Notes: a model not told the origin generated them from the letters alone. DNA of 64,000 bases from Gelidibacter salicanalis (GCF_016469035.1 NZ_JAEHJZ010000026.1:1-64000), one strand, 5' to 3'; shown: positions 35,348 to 43,979, counted from the first letter of the stretch. Numbers and translations are program-made.

Positions 35348-36049
35348 ATGCTGTGGTCTGCGCTCATATTCGGATTATTGGGTAGCTTCCACTGTGTGGG
35401 CATGTGCGGTCCTATTGCCTTTATGCTGCCGGTTGACCGGTCCAACTCTACCAAAAAAGTAGCACAGATTTTCACTTATCACTTGGGGCGGATTTTGGCC
35501 TATAGCCTTATTGGTCTTTTCTTTGGACTGGTTGGTAAAAGTCTTTACATCTTTGGTCTCCAACAACAGCTCTCTATATTAATTGGCATATTGATGATTG
35601 TAGTAGTCTTAATCCCTACAAAAACAATTAACAATTACAACTTCTCCAAACCCATTTACAAAATTATTTCTAAAGTAAAATCCTCCTTAGGACAAGCCCT
35701 AAAGAAAAAAACCGCCGATACTTTTCTTACCATCGGTTTCCTTAACGGGTTCTTGCCTTGCGGCCTTGTGTATATGGCTGTATTTGCCTCTTTAGCCATG
35801 AACAGTGCTCTACAGGGCAGTTTGTATATGGCCTTGTTTGGTTTAGGAACCATTCCTTTAATGACCTCTGCTATTTATTTGGGAAAATTTTTAAATACCC
35901 GTGTCAAGCAGCGCATCCAAAAGGCCATTCCTGTGTTTGTGGTAATTATAGGCATCTTATTTATATTACGCGGTATGGGCCTTGGCATTCCTTACCTCTC
36001 TCCTGCTCCAGCTATTGAAATGGCTCAAGGTGAGATAGAATGTCATTAA
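35348..36049 (+). CDS. Sulfite exporter TauE/SafE-type (UreH-like) membrane protein of the cco operon
   Basis: Six or so membrane spans in 233 residues, with the paired motifs LGSFHCVGMCGPIAFML (residues 11-27) and GFLNGFLPCGLVYMAVF. Family members at the end of cco operons are thought to move copper or help oxidase biogenesis. The start immediately follows the ccoH stop. The Cys/Met/His motif and C-terminal ECH support metal handling, but this is inference. Confidence 0.82.
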   Translation: MLWSALIFGLLGSFHCVGMCGPIAFMLPVDRSNSTKKVAQIFTYHLGRILAYSLIGLFFGLVGKSLYIFGLQQQLSILIGILMIVVVLIPTKTINNYNFSKPIYKIISKVKSSLGQALKKKTADTFLTIGFLNGFLPCGLVYMAVFASLAMNSALQGSLYMALFGLGTIPLMTSAIYLGKFLNTRVKQRIQKAIPVFVVIIGILFILRGMGLGIPYLSPAPAIEMAQGEIECH

Positions 36050-36080
36050 AAGTAGTTAAAAAAACAACTAAATTTTAATG

Positions 36081-36119
36081 CGGATAATTTTGTCCTATTT
36101 AAAATTTAATGTATCTTTG
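36081..36119 (+). promoter_or_regulatory. Promoter of the Rrf2 gene with NsrR-like palindrome
   Basis: CGGATAATTTTGTCCT (36081-36096) is followed by a perfect -7 box TATCTTTG (36112-36119). The palindrome centre is 30.5 bp from the final G, i.e. over the -33 region, suggesting autorepression. The same 18-mer TTTTGTCCTATTTAAAAT, starting in the box, occurs upstream of nirK. Confidence 0.65.
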
Positions 36120-36140
36120 AACCAACAAAATAATCAATTT

Positions 36141-36575
36141 ATGTTTTCTAAAGCTTGCGAATACGGTCTTAAAGCGTCTATTTTTATAGCATCCAATTCT
36201 TATGATGGTGAACGTGTAAGCTTAAAGGAAATTGCAAAGGAAATCAATTCACCAGAAGCCTTTACTGCAAAAATACTACAAGATTTAGTAAGACATAAGA
36301 TTATCAATTCAGTGAAAGGTGCTTATGGTGGATTTGAAATTCCTAAAAATGAGATTTCATCCATCAAACTCTCACAAATAGTGAATGCCATTGATGGCGA
36401 TAGTATTTATAGAGGTTGTGGTTTAGGCCTGCATGTGTGCGATGAGAACCATCCATGCCCTGTACATGATCAATTTAAGGATATTAGAATGCAGTTAAAG
36501 GATATGTTGCAAAACACCAATCTTGAACAGTTGGCACTTGATATCAAATCGGGTGCAAGCTTTCTAAAATTATAA
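36141..36575 (+). CDS. Rrf2-family (NsrR-like) Fe-S regulator
   Basis: 144 residues from ATG 36141 (MFSKACEYGLKASIFIAS). An earlier in-frame ATG at 36078 lies upstream of the -7 box and cannot be the start. A winged helix (VSLKEIAKEINSPEAFTAKILQDLVRHKIINSVKGAYGGF) precedes three cysteines C93, C100 and C106 (CGLGLHVCDENHPC), the Fe-S cluster pattern of NsrR/IscR. The next gene is the di-iron repair protein Ric, a typical NsrR target, so NO sensing is the best guess. Palindromes of one type are found before this gene, ric, nos and nirK. Confidence 0.88.
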   Translation: MFSKACEYGLKASIFIASNSYDGERVSLKEIAKEINSPEAFTAKILQDLVRHKIINSVKGAYGGFEIPKNEISSIKLSQIVNAIDGDSIYRGCGLGLHVCDENHPCPVHDQFKDIRMQLKDMLQNTNLEQLALDIKSGASFLKL

Positions 36576-36596
36576 AAAAAAAATTTGAATACAAAT

Positions 36597-36645
36597 AGGA
36601 TAATTTTATCCGAATAAACACTTGTCTAATTTAACCCCCCCCCCC
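36597..36645 (+). promoter_or_regulatory. ric promoter: NsrR-like palindrome and C11 tract
   Basis: AGGATAATTTTATCCG (36597-36612) holds the perfect palindrome GGATAATTTTATCC. A weak -7, TAATTTAA (36627-36634), is followed immediately by eleven consecutive C residues (36635-36645), so the transcription start would fall in or next to the C run. The ATG is at 36683. Confidence 0.55.
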
Positions 36646-36682
36646 TTAAACCTCCTTATTTATAAAGGATTGGGACAGATTT

Positions 36683-37414
36683 ATGGAAACATTACAAAAA
36701 GATTCACAAAAACAAATCGGTCAATTTGTGGCTGAAGATTTTAGAACCGCAGCCGTATTTTCTAATTATGGTATCGATTTTTGCTGTAAAGGCGATAGAA
36801 CCGTTGAAGAGGTATGCACTAAAAACAAAATAGATATCGATGAATTATTAGGAAAACTAGAAAATATACAGTCCTCCAACAGTCAGCAGTCCATTGATTA
36901 CAAGTCTTGGCCCTTAGACTTACTGGCAGAATATATTGAGAAAAAACACCACCGCTATGTTGAAGAAAAAACACCAGTGTTGCGACAATTTTTAGATAAA
37001 CTCTGCAAAGTACACGGACAAAGGCATCCTGAGCTATTAGAGATTACAGCGTTATTTATTGGCTGTTCTAAAGAATTGGCAGCTCATATGAAAAAAGAAG
37101 AGTTGATCCTCTTCCCATTTATCAAACGTATGGTAAAAGCAAAATCAGATGGTACTCAAATTGAATCTCCTCAATTTAATACCGTTGAAAACCCAATCGC
37201 CATGATGAAAGATGAGCATGAAGCTGAGGGCGAACGTTTCAGAAAAATTGCAGAATTAACTGACAATTATACCCCACCTGCTGACGGATGTAATACTTAT
37301 AAAGTAACCTTTGCAATGTTAGAGGAATTTGAAAAAGATTTGCATTTGCATATTCATTTAGAAAATAACATCTTGTTTCCTGAAGCAATTAAGCTGGAAG
37401 CATCCTTAAAATAA
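36683..37414 (+). CDS. ric: Iron-sulfur cluster repair di-iron protein Ric (ScdA/YtfE)
   Basis: 243 residues. The N-terminal ScdA_N domain has VAEDFRTAAVFSNYGIDFCCKGDRTVEEVC with the Cys pair; the hemerythrin-like di-iron domain follows (about 75-243), with ligands in KKHHRYVEE, KVHGQRHPE, AHMKKEELILFPF, KDEHEAEGERF and HLHIHLENNILFPE. It repairs Fe-S clusters damaged by NO or oxidants. It follows the Rrf2 regulator and carries the same palindrome, so NO induction is likely. A large terminator hairpin follows. Confidence 0.93.
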   Translation: METLQKDSQKQIGQFVAEDFRTAAVFSNYGIDFCCKGDRTVEEVCTKNKIDIDELLGKLENIQSSNSQQSIDYKSWPLDLLAEYIEKKHHRYVEEKTPVLRQFLDKLCKVHGQRHPELLEITALFIGCSKELAAHMKKEELILFPFIKRMVKAKSDGTQIESPQFNTVENPIAMMKDEHEAEGERFRKIAELTDNYTPPADGCNTYKVTFAMLEEFEKDLHLHIHLENNILFPEAIKLEASLK

Positions 37415-37442
37415 TTTTTATTTGGTTTTGATTGTTGAAGTG

Positions 37443-37539
37443 ACACTTCCTTTTCATAACTCATTCTACTGTGCTACTACGTTTCTATGAGGGGAATTTA
37501 GCGCCTGTTAAATGAGTTATGATGGGAAGTGTTTTTTTT
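37443..37539 (+). terminator. Long-stem terminator after ric
   Basis: Arms ACACTTCCTTTTCATAACTC... (37443-37465) and its near complement AATGAGTTATGATGGGAAGT (from 37511) form a stem of about 22 bp with a 45-base loop, followed by T8 (37532-37539). The loop is unusually long for a simple terminator. Confidence 0.7.
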
Positions 37540-37581
37540 CTTTCTATTATTAGTAACTTTATGCGACCAAATTTACTTTAA

Positions 37582-38787
37582 ATGCAAAAAAAACTTATTG
37601 CTGTATGTCTGATCAACTTTTTGATCGCCGCTTTAATGGGTTTGGCATTACGCTACATTTTTGTACAACCTCTTGGCATTAATTTCAGATACCTTACGCA
37701 TGCACATTCACACGTTGCCATGCTCGGTTGGGTCTACTTAATGCTCTATCTTTTAATTGTACACTACTTTATTCCAGAAAAGAAACCCATTTACAACCGC
37801 TTATTTTGGGTAACACAATTTGCCGTTATAGGCATGATGGTAAGTTTTCCTTTTACAGGGTATGCTGCAATTTCCATTACATTTTCATGCTTGCATATTT
37901 TCTGTAGTTACTATTTTGTAAGATTGGTTTGGAAAAACCACAAAGTCACCTCCTCTCCCATCCGTAAGTTATTAAAATCATCTTTGGTGTTTATGGTGCT
38001 CTCCACCATAGGTGTTTGGTGCCTGGGTCCTGCCGTGGCCATTTTGGGTCAAGCCTCAGCATTTTATCAAATTGCCATACAGTTCTTCTTACATTTTCAG
38101 TTTAATGGTTGGTTTATGTTGGCTGTATTGGCTGTATTTCTACATCAATTTCCTATAGATAATTCAGCGCTATTTAAACAGTTTTTCAATACTCTTATAG
38201 CCGCCACCATCCTCACATTTGCATTGCCTGTAAGTTGGTTTTTATACCATCCATTATGGTTGATCATTAACGGATTAGGCGTTCTTTTACAACTGCTATC
38301 TGGCTATTATTTTATCCTATTGCTAAAACCACACTGGACTACCTTCTGGTCTGGAATTTCAACCCTGACCAAAGCGCTATATGGGTTGGCACTGATTTCA
38401 TTTATCCTCAAAATTGTACTGCAAACGGCTTCAATTATTCCACTAGTTGCTCAAATGGCACATCAATACCGTAACTTCGTTATTGGATTTATCCATTTAA
38501 TGATGTTGGGCGTTATCAGCGGATTTTTATTTGCATTTTTATTACAGAAGTATTCAAAAACAAACACTAACAAAAGCCTTAGTTTTGGTATTTATACTTT
38601 TATATTAGGGTTCGTTTCCACAGAAATATTACTCATTCTTCAGGGTATATTTTACTTTTTTGGATGGGGAATGTTGCCTCAGTATTATCTCATTCTGCTG
38701 TTATGCAGCATCTTTCTGCCCTTGGGCATCTTATTTTTCATTTTAAATCTCAGAAATTATGACACAAAAACCCTTAAAACGACATAA
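37582..38787 (+). CDS. Heme-copper-oxidase-subunit-I-like/NnrS-like membrane protein
   Basis: A 401-residue protein with about 12 hydrophobic segments. A His cluster THAHSHVAMLGWVYL (H40, H42, H44), FFLHFQFNGWFMLAVLAVFLHQF and NFVIGFIHLMMLGVISGFLF recall heme-binding helices of the oxidase/NnrS type, but the full CuB ligand set is not evident and there is no adjacent cytochrome subunit. It lies after ric and overlaps a hemerythrin gene by 29 bp, so it most likely belongs to the NO/oxygen stress response. It is not a recognisable NorB. Exact function unknown. Confidence 0.7.
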   Translation: MQKKLIAVCLINFLIAALMGLALRYIFVQPLGINFRYLTHAHSHVAMLGWVYLMLYLLIVHYFIPEKKPIYNRLFWVTQFAVIGMMVSFPFTGYAAISITFSCLHIFCSYYFVRLVWKNHKVTSSPIRKLLKSSLVFMVLSTIGVWCLGPAVAILGQASAFYQIAIQFFLHFQFNGWFMLAVLAVFLHQFPIDNSALFKQFFNTLIAATILTFALPVSWFLYHPLWLIINGLGVLLQLLSGYYFILLLKPHWTTFWSGISTLTKALYGLALISFILKIVLQTASIIPLVAQMAHQYRNFVIGFIHLMMLGVISGFLFAFLLQKYSKTNTNKSLSFGIYTFILGFVSTEILLILQGIFYFFGWGMLPQYYLILLLCSIFLPLGILFFILNLRNYDTKTLKTT

Positions 38788-39220
38788 AGCACTTCAACCT
38801 TTAAGTAGAGAGCACCACCACGGATTATTGCTGTCTTGGAAAATCAGAAGTGGATTCAGTAAAAACATTGAAACCAAGCGCATCAAGATCTATGCAGACT
38901 GGTTTTTTGAGAACCATTTGATCCCTCACTTTAAACTGGAAGAGACGCATATTTTTACCATTTTGGATGAAGACCACGAATTTGTCAAGCGCGCTTTGGC
39001 AGATCATAGACGGTTAAAACGTCTGTTCACCAATGGCGAAGATGCCACTAAAAATCTTCATAGAATTGAGGAAGAATTAGAGCAGCATATTCGTTTTGAA
39101 GAACGTACCTTGTTCCCTGAAATTCAGAAAGCAGCCACCGAAGAACAATTGGCACTCATTGCCGAAATCCATCATGAAGACGGCTTTGTAGACAATGTAG
39201 AGGATGAATTCTGGCGTTAA
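38759..39220 (+). CDS. Hemerythrin-domain protein
   Basis: 153 residues with iron-ligand candidates in LSREHHHGLLLSW, HFKLEETHIF, ADHRRLKRLF, HIRFEERTLFPEI and HHEDG. A hemerythrin/HHE-type di-iron four-helix protein, probably binding O2 or NO. It overlaps the end of the HCO-like gene by 29 bp, so they are translated as a pair. Its stop is 1 bp from the remnant TonB-receptor gene on the other strand. Confidence 0.88.
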   Translation: MTQKPLKRHKALQPLSREHHHGLLLSWKIRSGFSKNIETKRIKIYADWFFENHLIPHFKLEETHIFTILDEDHEFVKRALADHRRLKRLFTNGEDATKNLHRIEEELEQHIRFEERTLFPEIQKAATEEQLALIAEIHHEDGFVDNVEDEFWR

Positions 39221-39221
39221 T

Positions 39222-39484
39222 TTAATGGATAACAAAAGACATGTTCATATAAAAATTACGGCCTTGTCGCAAAATGTTGTTCCAATCCGCATAAGTAGAA
39301 TAACTCGCATCCAAAATGTTTTCGATTCCATATTTCAAAACAACATTATGGTTTTGAATGGTCAATTCATTCCCTAAATTCAGATTCAGAATTGCATATC
39401 CAGGTGTCTCATCTTCGCCATAAAAACGGCCATAGTTACTTTGGTTGCCATTCCCTTCCAACTGAAGCGCGGCATTAAAAAAAA
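39222..39484 (-). pseudogene. C-terminal fragment of a TonB-dependent receptor
   Basis: About 86 residues (FFNAALQLEGNGNQSNYGRF, then TPGYAILNLNLGNE, then LKYGIENILDASYSTYADWNNI) are the last beta-strands of a TonB receptor, ending in an aromatic-rich strand (RNFYMNMSFVIH). Upstream the frame is lost at the hairpin repeat at 39482. The rest of the receptor is absent. NosZ-linked copper receptors exist in other bacteria, but the substrate of this remnant cannot be told. Confidence 0.8.
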
Positions 39485-39565
39485 TCCACGAAAATCTCCG
39501 TAATCAGCGGGAAAATTAGTAAGCGTATGGACAAATTATCCCGCAGATCTCACCGATTTACGCTG
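39482..39565. repeat. Imperfect inverted-repeat element at the TonB gene break
   Basis: Arm AATCCACGAAAATCTCCGTA... (39482-39511, ending AGCGGGA) pairs imperfectly with TCCCGCAGATCTCACCGATT... (39538-39565). Such CGTAATCAGCGGGA palindromes are a dispersed type in Bacteroidota. It begins exactly where the receptor fragment ends. Confidence 0.6.
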
Positions 39566-39729
39566 AAAAACAAATATTCCATCTTTTTTAATGAAATATA
39601 CGTTATCATAATGAATCAATTTATATCCTTATGATATTTTACAGATAACCAAAAAAGAAAAAAACAAAGGTTTTTTTATACCGAAAAGAATTAACTAAAA
39701 TTTGGTAGAGGATTCTTGATATCTGGGAA

Positions 39730-40033
39730 TCAGGTGAGTTTCGAAATAAAAATGCGCATTTTGAAGTCTTGTGGGAACATCGTTTTAGCCGCTGCACGCT
39801 CTGTTTCAAATAAACCTAACACATCAAAAGACAGGCGTCTTGTTTCTTGAGCAGGCAAGTCTGTATTAGATTTTGGTGTACTTTGTTTGATTTCTTTGGT
39901 CAACTGGTACTTTCCGTTACAACCTTGCTGACTGTCTTTTGATACGGCTGTTTTTTGCCATAACGGCTTGGTTCGCTAAAAAACCGACAATAATCTCGAG
40001 GGTGTTGCTAGTATGTGTGATGCCTGCAATCAT
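39730..40033 (-). pseudogene. Remnant of an unrecognised short gene with an Fnr-type promoter
   Basis: After the promoter at 40038-40081 there is ATG 40033 (MIAGITHTSNTLEIIVGFLANQAVMAKNS), then a frame change. An open frame reads QKTAVSKDSQQGCNGKYQLTKE, then TPKSNTDLPAQETRRLSFDVLGLFETERAAAKTMFPQDFKMRIFISKLT, ending at 39730. I do not recognise the family. The frames do not join into one protein, so it is probably dead. The TonB fragment and a repeat lie next to it, so this 0.8 kb is a debris zone. Confidence 0.4.
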
Positions 40034-40037
40034 ATTA

Positions 40038-40081
40038 CAAATTTACGGACTAGGATCTCAACTTTAAGTGACAATGGTCAC
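40038..40081 (-). promoter_or_regulatory. Fnr-like promoter in front of the dead gene
   Basis: Perfect palindrome GTGACAATGGTCAC (40068-40081) and, on the minus strand, -7 box TAAATTTG (40038-40045). The box centre to last G is again 36.5 bp. The half-sites are TGAC/GTCA rather than TGAT/ATCA. Confidence 0.6.
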
Positions 40082-40105
40082 AATTTAAATGCCATCTGTA
40101 ATGCG

Positions 40106-40888
40106 TTAAAAATCCTTTTTCTTCGATTTATAGACGATTCGTAATACCGGTACTATTACCCATAAACTTAAGGCTATAAACGAAACAATCAAACCGTAAT
40201 TGGTGCCAAAAAACTGTTTAAAAATGGCGCCTGTATACCCAAGTAATGCTGAAATATCCAATTTCAACAATATCAAGGTTCTCGACAAATCTATAGGATT
40301 CAGCATGGTGCCAATTAAGGACACCTTATCTAGTGGATACTCTTCAAAGCCTATCAACACCAATAAGAAGATGCCGTCATAAATAACCGCTAAAAAGAGC
40401 CATAGCAAGATGGCATATCCAAATCCTTTGATCTTATTTTCATTCGAAAGTGCGATGTTAAAAGCGAGCGCAGTAAAAATTAAGGTCAAAAATGTACCCG
40501 TTATCAACAACAAGGAGAAATCCCAGATGGCACTACTCTCGAACAGCCCGTAGAACACAAATGGCAATCCCAATCCTAAGATTAAACTCATGGAGAGCGA
40601 AATAGCGACGCCCAGATATTGTCCTAAAAATATGGAAGAGCGTTTTAGCGGTTGCGCCAACAGGAGTTCTGTAAATTCTTTAGAATTGTAATAATACATT
40701 ACTCCAAAAATGGTTCCTATTAATGGCACCAGAATAATGATGACATTCATTAAGGTAATGACCGCTTTTGATAAATCGTTATTTAAGAATAACAAGACGA
40801 TGCCGAGCAGGAGATAAAATGCAAAATAGACATAACTCCAACGGCTGCGCATCAGGTCATAAAAACTATATTTTAATATTTTAAGCAT
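40106..40888 (-). CDS. nosY: Nos ABC transporter permease NosY
   Basis: 260 residues, six membrane spans, ABC-2-type permease of the NosDFY complex that supports assembly of the copper centre of N2O reductase. Motif GVMYYYNSKEFTELLLAQPLKRSSIFLGQYLGV is characteristic. It overlaps nosF by 8 bp and is the last gene of the nos operon. Confidence 0.92.
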   Translation of the reverse strand: MLKILKYSFYDLMRSRWSYVYFAFYLLLGIVLLFLNNDLSKAVITLMNVIIILVPLIGTIFGVMYYYNSKEFTELLLAQPLKRSSIFLGQYLGVAISLSMSLILGLGLPFVFYGLFESSAIWDFSLLLITGTFLTLIFTALAFNIALSNENKIKGFGYAILLWLFLAVIYDGIFLLVLIGFEEYPLDKVSLIGTMLNPIDLSRTLILLKLDISALLGYTGAIFKQFFGTNYGLIVSFIALSLWVIVPVLRIVYKSKKKDF

Positions 40889-41588
40889 GGTTGTCAGTTA
40901 AGATAGACGCAATAGCATGTTCAAAATCTGGCTGATTGGTCTTGGTTTTTAATTCTGATATGGTGCCTTTAAAGTAAATTTTACCTTCCAAAATGAAAAC
41001 TATTTCGTCTGAAATTTCTTCAACAAAACTCATAATGTGAGAGGTGATTAAAATGGTTTTTCCCTTTTCTTTTTCAACTTGGATCAAATCTTTTAAACGA
41101 AGCATTGAAATTGGATCCAAGCCTGAGGTAGGCTCATCTAAAATAATGATGGGACTGTCAAACATAAACGTCAACACGAGGTTCACTTTTTGTTTTGTAC
41201 CTCCCGAAAGTTGGCCTAATTTTTTATCCAAAAACGGCGTTAGTTTGAACAATTCTATCAAGCGTTCATCTTCTTTCGTGGATTTCCGTAAATCTTTAAT
41301 CATTTTAATGAGTTCCCTAACTTTTAAGTTACTTGGGAAATTTGCTATTTGCGGCAAATAATCAATCTGATGGCGGTAATCTGAATTCTGGGTAATGTTT
41401 TTACCCAAAACCGTAATCTCACCTTTATCAGGAATAACCATTCCTAATACCGACTTTATTAAGGTGGTCTTTCCTGAACCATTTGGCCCCAGAATGGCGA
41501 AGATGCCGCCTGCACCAATACTTAAATCCAGTCCGCTTAAGACATGGTTTTTTCCGAATTTTTTATGTAAACCTTGTATCGTTACCAT
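40881..41588 (-). CDS. nosF: Nos ABC transporter ATP-binding protein NosF
   Basis: 235-residue ABC ATPase: Walker A GPNGSGKTT (residues 34-42), signature LSGGTKQKV, Walker B IIILDEPTSGLDP and switch His in TSHIMSF. It partners with NosY and periplasmic NosD. It overlaps nosD by 7 bp and nosY by 8 bp, indicating tight coupling. Confidence 0.93.
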   Translation of the reverse strand: MVTIQGLHKKFGKNHVLSGLDLSIGAGGIFAILGPNGSGKTTLIKSVLGMVIPDKGEITVLGKNITQNSDYRHQIDYLPQIANFPSNLKVRELIKMIKDLRKSTKEDERLIELFKLTPFLDKKLGQLSGGTKQKVNLVLTFMFDSPIIILDEPTSGLDPISMLRLKDLIQVEKEKGKTILITSHIMSFVEEISDEIVFILEGKIYFKGTISELKTKTNQPDFEHAIASILTDNHA

Positions 41589-42817
41589 GTGGCTTTTTTC
41601 ATTAAAGGGTTATTGTCCAACAAATCATCTGGGGTGAAAACAGGCGATACTTTTTCAGAGAAATCAATAATATCGATAAACATACTCCGCAATAAAATGA
41701 TGGTTTCTGGAGTGCGATTGACGATGTATGAAAACAATTTCACCGGTCTATAAGGAATATCGCCAATCCCGTTTTTATTTAAATCATAACCGGTATAGCT
41801 GCTCCAATAATTTCGATCGAATGTATTGTCATTAACATTGCTGTTATAGGCAATATCAAAAGAGTTATATAAAAAATTGTTTTCGGTGAAGGTATTGGTA
41901 TAGCAGGCACCGCGGACTTTAATGGCCCAACCATTATTCCTGAAATTATTGTGTTTGTAAATAATGCGGTTAGATCCTTCTATGTTAATGCCAATAGTAT
42001 TATCGTGAAAAGTATTGCCAATTATTTCTGCATCGTTGATTTCTTTGAGCAACATACCGTAAGAAGCGGTTCCCCAATTATCCTTGAACAAATTATTATA
42101 CATCTTTATCCGTTTGGAAAACATGACTGCAACACCAGCGCCATTATTAGAAAATTCATTACCCTCATAGACATCGTCGTTAGAGAACATAAAATGCAGG
42201 CCATATCTCACATTTAAGGAGCTCAGGTTGTTTTTGATGGTACAAAAATCAGAGAATTCTAGATAAATGCCATCCCGCACGTGTTGAACGATATTATTTT
42301 CAATTTGAACATTCTTACTGTACCATAACTGAATCCCATTTCCGGAGTTGTATTCTTCTACCGCATCTCCGATGATCTTATTATTGAGGATCTTTCCGTC
42401 ACTAGATCTTTCAATATATATTCCGAAAAAAAGTTTTTCTAGAACAACATTTTGAATGGTGAAATTTTTACTTCTTTTCACACGAATAGCCGCATAATCT
42501 GCGGTATAACTTGTCCCAACATTTTTAATCATCAATCCGTCAATGGTTACATTGTCTGAGGTTATGGTGATAATTTCACCCTTCAGTTCTCCATCAATAA
42601 CAGGTTGATCCTTTCCGATGATGGTGAGGGGTTTATCAAAGTTAAGATTGTGTTCTTTATAAGTACCTTTCTTAACCACGATGGTATCAAATGCCTTCGC
42701 CTGGGTTATGGCTGCCTGCACTGAGGTGATAGCACAGGTTTTGCACACTTCTAAAGTTTGGGCAGTAGTTGCACCCGTCATCAACATGACGCTCATAAAA
42801 ACGACTAACTTTTTCAT
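41582..42817 (-). CDS. nosD: Periplasmic copper-site maturation protein NosD
   Basis: 411 residues: Sec signal (MKKLVVFMSVMLMTGATTAQ) then a right-handed beta-helix of CASH/PbH1 repeats (ITSDNVTIDGLMIKN, FTIQNVVLEKLFFGIYIERS, NKIIGDAVEEYNSGNGIQLWYS, NNIVQHVRDGIYLEFS and others). It works with NosFY in supplying the CuZ centre of NosZ. It begins 4 bp after nosL ends. Confidence 0.93.
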   Translation of the reverse strand: MKKLVVFMSVMLMTGATTAQTLEVCKTCAITSVQAAITQAKAFDTIVVKKGTYKEHNLNFDKPLTIIGKDQPVIDGELKGEIITITSDNVTIDGLMIKNVGTSYTADYAAIRVKRSKNFTIQNVVLEKLFFGIYIERSSDGKILNNKIIGDAVEEYNSGNGIQLWYSKNVQIENNIVQHVRDGIYLEFSDFCTIKNNLSSLNVRYGLHFMFSNDDVYEGNEFSNNGAGVAVMFSKRIKMYNNLFKDNWGTASYGMLLKEINDAEIIGNTFHDNTIGINIEGSNRIIYKHNNFRNNGWAIKVRGACYTNTFTENNFLYNSFDIAYNSNVNDNTFDRNYWSSYTGYDLNKNGIGDIPYRPVKLFSYIVNRTPETIILLRSMFIDIIDFSEKVSPVFTPDDLLDNNPLMKKATW

Positions 42818-42821
42818 GTGG

Positions 42822-43259
42822 CTAGCCTTTAAGATGCATTAGTAGTTCCTCCCAAGAATACAAGTCGCCGCCTTTTTCAGCTTGCATCTTCTCAGCATCC
42901 GCTGTGCTTTTAAAAGCTGAAAGATAAGCGCCCATAGGGCTTGGAATATTTTTACTGATCAAGAATGTAGCTTTTTTAGCATCAATCAACGTCCCTGGTT
43001 CTGAATAATCATTAGAGAGAAAAAGTTCGATCTCTGAAGTCTCAAAATCGTCCATAAAATTGACCATACATTCTGTAGCATCAAATTTATAGGCTTTATT
43101 TTTTTTGGTTACAAGTTCTGCAGCATGTGTCTTGTCTACAATGGTCATTTTACAAAAACTGCAGCCATCATTACCATAATCTATGGCTTTGGGAGACACA
43201 GTGCAATTGAACATGAATAGCAATAAGGCAAGAATTGAATAGTGTTTTAGTGTTTTCAT
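42822..43259 (-). CDS. nosL: Copper chaperone NosL, lipoprotein
   Basis: 145 residues with lipobox LLLFMFNC and the NosL copper motif DGCSFCKMTIVDKTHAAELVTKKNKAYKFDATECMVNF. An outer- or inner-membrane-anchored Cu(I) chaperone that delivers copper to apo-NosZ. It sits between the membrane-protein gene and nosD in the operon. Confidence 0.92.
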   Translation of the reverse strand: MKTLKHYSILALLLFMFNCTVSPKAIDYGNDGCSFCKMTIVDKTHAAELVTKKNKAYKFDATECMVNFMDDFETSEIELFLSNDYSEPGTLIDAKKATFLISKNIPSPMGAYLSAFKSTADAEKMQAEKGGDLYSWEELLMHLKG

Positions 43260-43289
43260 GAGTTTAGTGTTTTAATGCACGCATGGCGT

Positions 43290-43910
43290 TTACTGCGTGG
43301 TTGCCTTTACGCTTGTCCTTCTGCCTAACCAGAATGCCACCAGCGTTAAAAGCATACCCACGAACATCAGGTATCCACCTGTATGTGGTAAAGAGGTTAC
43401 ATCAAAATTTAGCAACTTTTGAAAGCCAAATAATGGTGGTTTATAAGACATTGGCGAACCGTCTGGATTGGTCACTTTAATAATTGCATTGGGATCCAAA
43501 TCACTGCCGTAAGAGATCAGCCAATTATTAAAATCATACATCCCAAGAAGGCCTAATACTGACATCAATACAAACCAACCTAAAAAGAATTTATAACTTA
43601 CTTTTCCAAAAAATCCTAACACACCAATCACCACACCCAAGATTGACATGCCTAAAATAACTTTTGGAAACACGGAGAACTCCCACATTTCTTCGGGTTT
43701 TGGAATGGTTTTCATCCCAATGTAATGATTAATGCCATCAATGTTTTGTAAATCAAATTCTTCAACACCTTTAATTCCATCAATATAAATATTCATACCC
43801 AGTGGATCTGGATATTGTGGTGCTCCAAGCATGATGTTCCATAGGGGGAATTTAAAAAGTCCCAATAAAAGCAATGAACCGAATATCATTATAATCGCAG
43901 CTGTTTTCAT
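43290..43910 (-). CDS. Four-span membrane protein of the nos operon (NosB-like candidate)
   Basis: 206 residues with hydrophobic segments at about 5-22, 85-105, 110-130 and 180-197 and a periplasmic loop between (YPDPLGMNIYIDGIKGVEEFDLQNIDGINHYIGMKTIPKPEEMWEF). It has the NosL-neighbour position seen in clade II nos clusters. In Wolinella a membrane protein called NosB lies next to nosZ; similarity to it is a suggestion from size and context, not demonstrated. The conserved HYIGMK and Met/His residues could bind metal. Confidence 0.6.
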   Translation of the reverse strand: MKTAAIIMIFGSLLLLGLFKFPLWNIMLGAPQYPDPLGMNIYIDGIKGVEEFDLQNIDGINHYIGMKTIPKPEEMWEFSVFPKVILGMSILGVVIGVLGFFGKVSYKFFLGWFVLMSVLGLLGMYDFNNWLISYGSDLDPNAIIKVTNPDGSPMSYKPPLFGFQKLLNFDVTSLPHTGGYLMFVGMLLTLVAFWLGRRTSVKATTQ

Positions 43911-43979
43911 CTTAAAATAATTTAGTACCGTTACTTGTGAAAAAGCTTCTTTTGAAGAGGCTTTAGTGATTTAAAAAAG

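Noticed and set aside
36078-36140. 21-residue N-terminal extension of the Rrf2 protein
   Set aside because: It includes the palindrome and lies upstream of the inferred transcription start; ATG 36141 gives the family N-terminus.
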